64,000 nt of DNA, from the NCBI RefSeq assembly GCF_012070395.1, contig NZ_JAAFYS010000002.1, positions 868,001-932,000 on the forward strand, in the 5' to 3' direction. The notes below the pieces were generated by a model that ran no database searches, was not told where the DNA came from, and saw only the letters and a list, made by a program, of their open reading frames with translations. Both the position numbers and the translations under genes were made by a program. This document shows, piece by piece, positions 60,043-64,000 of the stretch (its first letter is position 1; each line of letters starts with the position of its first letter). This DNA is from Pseudoroseicyclus tamaricis. GTDB lineage: Bacteria; Pseudomonadota; Alphaproteobacteria; Rhodobacterales; Rhodobacteraceae.

Positions 60043-61007
60043 CGGGCGAGCGCGGCCTCGGCCTCGTCCTCCGGCACGCTCTGCGGCGCCATCCCGTCCC
60101 GCACCATCCGCGCGCCCAGCGCCGCCGCCCAGGCGTTGAGAGGCGCCGGATGGCCATGCAGGCGCCCGAGGAGTGCGATCTCGCCATTGAGGAAGTCGCT
60201 CTCGATCGAGCCGGCGGCGCGCGCGAGGCTCTGCGTGGAGGAGGAGCCGGTGCGATCGACCCCCTCGACCTCGCCGATCTTCATGAACTCATCGCGCCGC
60301 GGATCGGCCTTGCCCACGTCGGCGGCCTCGATCCCCGCCGACTTCAGCACCGCACGCCCTTCCTCGACCAGCCGCTCCTGCAGCCGATCCCTCAGCTCGC
60401 CCGCCGGCAGCGCCGCGTCGGCGATATTGCCGAGGTTCAGCAGCAGCTTGCCGTACTTGCTCGCCATCACGCTCTCGCCGGCCCAGGCGCGGAAGTCCGC
60501 CGTCTGGAGCGCCGCGATCAGCGCCTCGTCCGCCGCGTCGGTGCCGCCCGGGTAGCGGCCGATGTCGAAGATCCCCAGCTTGGGCGCCCCGAAGGCGACC
60601 ACCTCGCCGGCGGTGACGTAATCGGCCGGCAGCATCACCGTCACCGCGTGGATGTTGGGAAAGCGCCGCAGCGCCAGCCGCTCGTTCTCCACCCCGTTCT
60701 GGAAGCAGAAGATCGGCTGCTCCTCCACCCCCGCGGCGCGGAGCTGGTCGAGCGCGCCCTCGGTATGCTGCGTCTTGGTGCAAAGCAGGATGGTGTCGTC
60801 CGGCCTGATCCCCGCCTCGGCGGGGCTGGCGAAGACGGGCATCTGCGCCTGCCGCGTCCCGGCAGTGGTGCGCAGCGTCAGCCCCTTGCCGCGCAGCGCC
60901 TCGAGCATCGGCCCCCGCGCCACGGCGGCGACATCCTGCCCCGCCAGCGCCAGCGAGCCGGCAAGGGTGCCGCCGACCGCCCCGATCCCGACGATTATGA
61001 TCCGCAT
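60039..61007 (-). CDS. 2-dehydropantoate 2-reductase-family protein (PanE/ApbA)
   Basis: 322 residues; GGAGGG precedes the ATG. N-terminal Rossmann IIIVGIGAVGGTLAGSLALA and ILLCTKTQHTEGALDQL, then the NADP-linked loop PIFCFQNGVENERLALRRFP and the C-terminal helical catalytic domain (ASKYGKLLLNLGNIADAALP with its Lys/Asn; later SSSTQSLARAAGSIESDFLN). It may reduce ketopantoate for CoA synthesis, but the superfamily also has other ketoacid reductases. Downstream of the P450 pair on the same strand. Confidence 0.83.
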   Translation of the reverse strand: MRIIIVGIGAVGGTLAGSLALAGQDVAAVARGPMLEALRGKGLTLRTTAGTRQAQMPVFASPAEAGIRPDDTILLCTKTQHTEGALDQLRAAGVEEQPIFCFQNGVENERLALRRFPNIHAVTVMLPADYVTAGEVVAFGAPKLGIFDIGRYPGGTDAADEALIAALQTADFRAWAGESVMASKYGKLLLNLGNIADAALPAGELRDRLQERLVEEGRAVLKSAGIEAADVGKADPRRDEFMKIGEVEGVDRTGSSSTQSLARAAGSIESDFLNGEIALLGRLHGHPAPLNAWAAALGARMVRDGMAPQSVPEDEAEAALAR

Positions 61008-61074
61008 GAGGGCCCTCCTGTCTCACCTGCCCCCGCTTGTCCCGCCGCAGCGCGGCGATGGCAAGGGGGCGGGG

Positions 61075-62433
61075 TCAGGGCGCCCGCCGCTCCTCCAGCT
61101 CCAGCCAGATTCCGTCCCTCGCCCGCACCGTCAGGTGGGCGACGGGCACCGGCGTGCGGCCCTCCACCGGCCGCAGCTCCACCCGGGCGAGGATGCGGGT
61201 GAGCAGCAGCACCCCCTCGGCCATGGCGAAGCCGGCGCCTGTGCAGACGCGGGGGCCGGCGGAGAAGGGCATGTAGGCCTGCCGGGCGGAGGCCTTCCCC
61301 TCCGCCGTCTGCCAGCGCCCGGGGTCGAAGGCATCGGGCGCCGCCCAGAGCCGCTCGTGCCGGTGCAGGTGCCACGGGGAGAGGACGATCTGGCTGCCGG
61401 GGCGCACCGGGCGTTCGCGGAACGTCTCCGCCCGCGTCGCTTCGCGCACCATCATCGGCACCGGCGGGTAGAGGCGCAGCGTCTCGCGGAAGACGTCGCG
61501 CGTCACCTTCAGCGTCGAGAGGCCGGAGAAGCTGCCCGGGAAGGCCCGCGCCTCCGCCGCCACCTGCGCCTGCCAGTCCGGGTTCGCCGCCAGCAGCCAG
61601 AGCGCCCAGCCGAGGGCGGAGGCGGAGGTCTCGTGCCCGGCGAGGAAGAAGATCGCCACCTGGTCGACCATCTCTTCGGGGCTGAAGAGCTCCCCCGTCA
61701 CCGGGTCGCCCGTCGTCATGATCTTGGTGGCGAGGTCATCGGGCGCGGTACCGGCGGCGATTTCGGCCGCCCGCTCCTCCGTCAGCCGGGTGATCAGCGC
61801 CCGGATCTCGCGCGCCGTCGCCCGCGCCTGCCGCGAGTGGAAGCGCGGCACCCATCCCGGCAGCGGCACGAAGGCGGCGAGGTTGAGGATCGGCTGCGCC
61901 CGCTGGTGGGAGCGGAACTTCGCGAAGACCTCCGCCGCCACTTCGTGCTCGATGGGGATCGAGAAGAGCGTGCGGAAGATGATGTCCGCCGCCGCATGGC
62001 TCGCCTCCGCCTCGATCTCCACCGGCCCCCGCCCCGCGCGCGCCGCCAGCCGCTCCGCCGCCGCCCCGGCCGCGGCGAGCATGGCGGGGAAGGTGTCCTT
62101 CAGCCGCCCCCCCTCGAAGGCCGGGTCGATGATGCGGCGCTGGCGCTTCCACGTCTCGCCGTTGGTCAGGAAGACCGAGTTGCCGAGGAGCGGCCGCAGC
62201 CCTTCCCCGATGCGGGTGGACTTGGGGAAGTCGCCGGGCCGCTCCTTGAGCACCAGGTCGATCAGCGCCGGCTGGTTGGCGAGGTAGGAGCGGAAGAAGG
62301 GCGTGCGAAACTCCGCCATCCACGCGCGATAGAGCCGCGCCGGCTGGGCGGAGAGGATGTCCGCCCGGAAGAGCCGGAGGTAGCGCAGGAGCGATACCTT
62401 GTCCTCCCGCGCGGCAGGCCTCGGAGGGATCAC
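61075..62433 (-). CDS. Cytochrome P450
   Basis: 452 residues. I-helix oxygen-activating AIFFLAGHETSASALGWALW (about 262-281), ExxR in DVFRETLRLYPPVPMMVREA, and the haem loop PFSAGPRVCTGAGFAMAEGV with the axial Cys at 397. No N-terminal anchor, so a soluble class I-type enzyme needing separate redox partners; none are adjacent. Substrate unknown. The start overlaps the stop of the membrane hydrolase (ATGA), so both are made together; the reductase-like gene is 67 bp downstream. Confidence 0.92.
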   Translation of the reverse strand: MIPPRPAAREDKVSLLRYLRLFRADILSAQPARLYRAWMAEFRTPFFRSYLANQPALIDLVLKERPGDFPKSTRIGEGLRPLLGNSVFLTNGETWKRQRRIIDPAFEGGRLKDTFPAMLAAAGAAAERLAARAGRGPVEIEAEASHAAADIIFRTLFSIPIEHEVAAEVFAKFRSHQRAQPILNLAAFVPLPGWVPRFHSRQARATAREIRALITRLTEERAAEIAAGTAPDDLATKIMTTGDPVTGELFSPEEMVDQVAIFFLAGHETSASALGWALWLLAANPDWQAQVAAEARAFPGSFSGLSTLKVTRDVFRETLRLYPPVPMMVREATRAETFRERPVRPGSQIVLSPWHLHRHERLWAAPDAFDPGRWQTAEGKASARQAYMPFSAGPRVCTGAGFAMAEGVLLLTRILARVELRPVEGRTPVPVAHLTVRARDGIWLELEERRAP

Positions 62434-63668
62434 GGGGCGACCGAAGTGTATTTAGACGCCGGCACGTCGATGCGGCTCTTGCTCGGCGCGCGGGCTGCGT
62501 AGCGCTCCGCCAGCGTCCAGGGGCCCGCGGTGATGCGGAAGTAATCGTAATCGCCGGGGCGGTCGAAGGCGCAGAGATACTGGAAATGCAGGCGGAAGAA
62601 GCGCCAGCGCAGCTCGGCCCAGCGCTCGGGGCTCAGCGTCTGCGTGAAGGCGGCCGAGATCACCAGCGGCCAGCGCTTCCCCTCCGGCGCCACGCCGGAG
62701 ACGGCGACGGGGTCGCAGAGCGCGAAGGCACAGCCGTCGCCGGGAGCCGTCACGTCGAGCCAGAAGAGCTCTTCCCGGGTCGAGAGGAAGGCCAGATCCG
62801 CCCTGAGCCGCCACGCCCTCGGCAGGAAGGAGACCATCGGGACCACCTGCCCCAGCGACAGGAAGGACAGTGCCGGCCCGTCCGCCCTGCCCTCGCCGTT
62901 CCGGATCAGGTCCGCCAGGATCGAGACGGCGAGGTAGGAGCCGGAGGAATGCCCGACGACGAGCACCTCGTCGACATCGCTCCACAGCGCCTCGGAGATG
63001 CGGGCGCGGAACGCCTCCAGCCGCGCCTCCAGCTCCGGCGGGTAGGCGCCGCGGAGGCCCGCGGAATGGGCGTAGTCGTGCATCAGGTAATAGGCGTAGA
63101 TCCTGCCGTCCTTGGCCTTGAACCAGCGCAGCATGAGTAGCGCCACCACCAGCAGCACCGGCCAGAACGCAACCGGCCCGAGCGGCGCCCAGAGCGCCTT
63201 CGCCCCCCAGGCAGCCAGCGCCCCGAGCGCCCAGCCGGCGAGCAAAGCCACCAGCGCCTGCAGGATCAGCGCCCCCACAGGGTAGAGCGCCGCGATCACC
63301 GGCCCCTTGCGCATCCACATCAGTCGCCGGAGCGTACCGGTGGAGATGTAGATCCACGCCGTCCTCAGCATCTGCCAGTAGGTCGCGCCGATGGAACCCG
63401 GCATCGAGTCGCGCACGATGTCCGACCAGACGAGCACCTCGACCTCAGCCTCGGTCTCGCCCCCCTCCATCGCGCCGGTGACGAGCCAGCCATAGGCCGC
63501 AGCCCCCGGAGGCTTGGGGCTGAGCGCGATCTCGTAGCCCGAGATCGCCGCCTGCGCCCCCCCTTCCTTCCGGTAGAGCTCACGGTAGCGGCGGGGATGA
63601 ATCGGATCGTAGCCAGGGATGTAGAACACCCGCCGCCGCCGCACCTGCCGATCCCGCGCCTCTATCAT
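62430..63668 (-). CDS. Membrane-anchored alpha/beta-hydrolase-like protein
   Basis: 412 residues from the ATG at 63668 (MIEARDRQVRRRRVFYIPGY); upstream the frame runs into repeat DNA. An initial VFYIPGYDPIHPRRYRELY strand fits an alpha/beta-hydrolase start. Two membrane helices follow in the middle (VIAALYPVGALILQALVALL and WPVLLVVALLMLRWF). The nucleophile elbow is VLVVGHSSGSYLAVSILADL (GHSSG, Ser about 240). The catalytic acid/His are not certain. It is coupled to the P450; perhaps both process a lipid or hydrophobic substrate. Confidence 0.75.
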   Translation of the reverse strand: MIEARDRQVRRRRVFYIPGYDPIHPRRYRELYRKEGGAQAAISGYEIALSPKPPGAAAYGWLVTGAMEGGETEAEVEVLVWSDIVRDSMPGSIGATYWQMLRTAWIYISTGTLRRLMWMRKGPVIAALYPVGALILQALVALLAGWALGALAAWGAKALWAPLGPVAFWPVLLVVALLMLRWFKAKDGRIYAYYLMHDYAHSAGLRGAYPPELEARLEAFRARISEALWSDVDEVLVVGHSSGSYLAVSILADLIRNGEGRADGPALSFLSLGQVVPMVSFLPRAWRLRADLAFLSTREELFWLDVTAPGDGCAFALCDPVAVSGVAPEGKRWPLVISAAFTQTLSPERWAELRWRFFRLHFQYLCAFDRPGDYDYFRITAGPWTLAERYAARAPSKSRIDVPASKYTSVAP

Positions 63669-63780
63669 CCCCGCTAGGTAGCTCGCATTTTCGGCAAAAT
63701 TAAGCCGCCCCCACCGCCCGGCCCGCCAGACGCGCCGCCCCCGATCCTCCGCCGAGCGCGGGCCGCAACGCCCCTCTCGC

Positions 63781-63837
63781 TTTTCTTCAAATATTCCTCG
63801 GGGGGGCTGGCTCCGCCAGCGGGGGGCAGACAGCCCC
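63781..63837. repeat. CTGGCCAGAAATAC-type repeat, diverged copy 3
   Basis: TTCTTCAAATATTCCTCGG then GGGGCTGGCTCCGCCAGC and GGGGGGC...GCCCCCC hairpin. It keeps the overall design (AAATATTCC plus G/C stems) but lacks the CTGGCC motif; lies between the hydrolase and the ccdA fragment. 63669-63862 otherwise holds nothing. Confidence 0.55.
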
Positions 63838-63862
63838 CCTCCCCGGCCCGCCTCCCCCGTGC

Positions 63863-64000
63863 TCAGCCCACCGCACCGAGCGCCGGAAAGGTCTCCAGGA
63901 GCCACCACGAGAAGGCCGTGAACTGCCCGGTGAGCATCAACAGCCCCACCGTCCACAGCAACAGGCCGGAGATCTTCTCGATCCGCCCCATGTGCCGCTT
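63863..64000 (-). CDS. ccdA: Probable CcdA-like cytochrome c biogenesis membrane protein, C-terminal fragment
   Basis: Only the last 45 codons are in the window. They read KRHMGRIEKISGLLLWTVGL then LMLTGQFTAFSWWLLETF and PALGAVG. One final membrane helix and the ETFPALG ending resemble CcdA proteins of Rhodobacterales, which pass electrons across the inner membrane for cytochrome c thiol reduction. Identification from a short tail only, though consistent with the ccm genes elsewhere in the window. Confidence 0.55.
   Translation of the reverse strand, partial: KRHMGRIEKISGLLLWTVGLLMLTGQFTAFSWWLLETFPALGAVG

Noticed and set aside
1-64000. CRISPR arrays, tRNA/rRNA genes, insertion sequences, integrases
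   Set aside because: No regularly spaced direct repeats, no tRNA- or rRNA-like stretches in the intergenic regions, and no transposase or integrase motifs were seen.

Overview
The window reads as chromosomal DNA of an alphaproteobacterium of the Rhodobacteraceae/Rhodobacterales. GC is high throughout, genes are tightly packed with many ATGA, GTGA and TGATG stop/start overlaps, and gene content and sequence fit the family: ArgC with a GTGCNAAT active site, the argC-ccmE-ccmF-ccmH order, a gene-transfer-agent type endolysin/holin pair, rpoE-chrR, and rpsA near ihfB, lapA, trpF and trpB. No rRNA, tRNA, CRISPR array, transposase or prophage structural gene is visible. Both window edges cut genes: murC on the left and a probable ccdA on the right.

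Layout. 0-2.3 kb: division and cell-wall genes ftsW-murG-murC (minus strand). 2.6-9 kb: two PLP aminotransferases and a coupled phosphatase/ABC transporter/ygfZ operon. 9-14 kb: an inositol-monophosphatase-family enzyme, a small conserved protein, a DUF305 membrane protein, cobQ and an enoyl-CoA hydratase. 14-21 kb (minus): argC-ccmE-endolysin-holin-ccmF-ccmH, then murI and an acyltransferase. 21-32 kb: a LysR regulator, a secreted Gly/Ser/Asp-rich protein, trpA, a GGDEF-EAL protein, an lldD-type oxidase, rplY, pth and small conserved genes. 32-40 kb: secreted acidic proteins, trpB, a sulfotransferase-like gene, trpF, lapA, ihfB, an SRPBCC-ArsR pair and rpsA. 40-44 kb: a chemoreceptor with a small secreted sensor-like protein, then rpoE-chrR. 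44.5-48.3 kb: a lipid-modification operon divergent from rpoE. 48.5-59 kb: a general-stress-response island. 59-64 kb: a Crp/Fnr regulator, a PanE-like reductase, a P450 coupled to a membrane hydrolase, and the ccdA fragment.

The most coherent story is transcriptional. A complete PhyR / NepR / EcfG / HisKA_2-kinase module lies at 51.6-55.0 kb; nepR codes for only 48 residues. The phyR-nepR intergenic region carries one near-palindromic element that reads as GGAAC-N16-CGTT, the EcfG promoter consensus, on both strands. Further intergenic matches precede a DUF305 protein, a small DUF1328-type membrane protein (then Dps), a DUF883/YqjE pair and a PLDc_N/AI-2E pair. Weaker matches precede two secreted PRC-barrel proteins. 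Separately, the rpoE-chrR operon and the divergent lipid operon each have a TGATCC-N18-TA motif expected for the singlet-oxygen sigma factor. This sets the rpoE start codon and makes the lipid operon a likely sigma-E target.

Two dispersed repeat families fill the longer intergenic gaps: a 24-bp GGTGGGTT/AACCCACC palindrome that bounds ~250-bp GC-rich modules, and a CTGGCCAGAAATAC plus G/C-hairpin element. Both sit at gene ends, and in cobQ and the holin gene they appear to contribute coding sequence or the stop codon. All positions and motif readings were made by eye from the sequence; family names rest on recalled family features, not on database searches.
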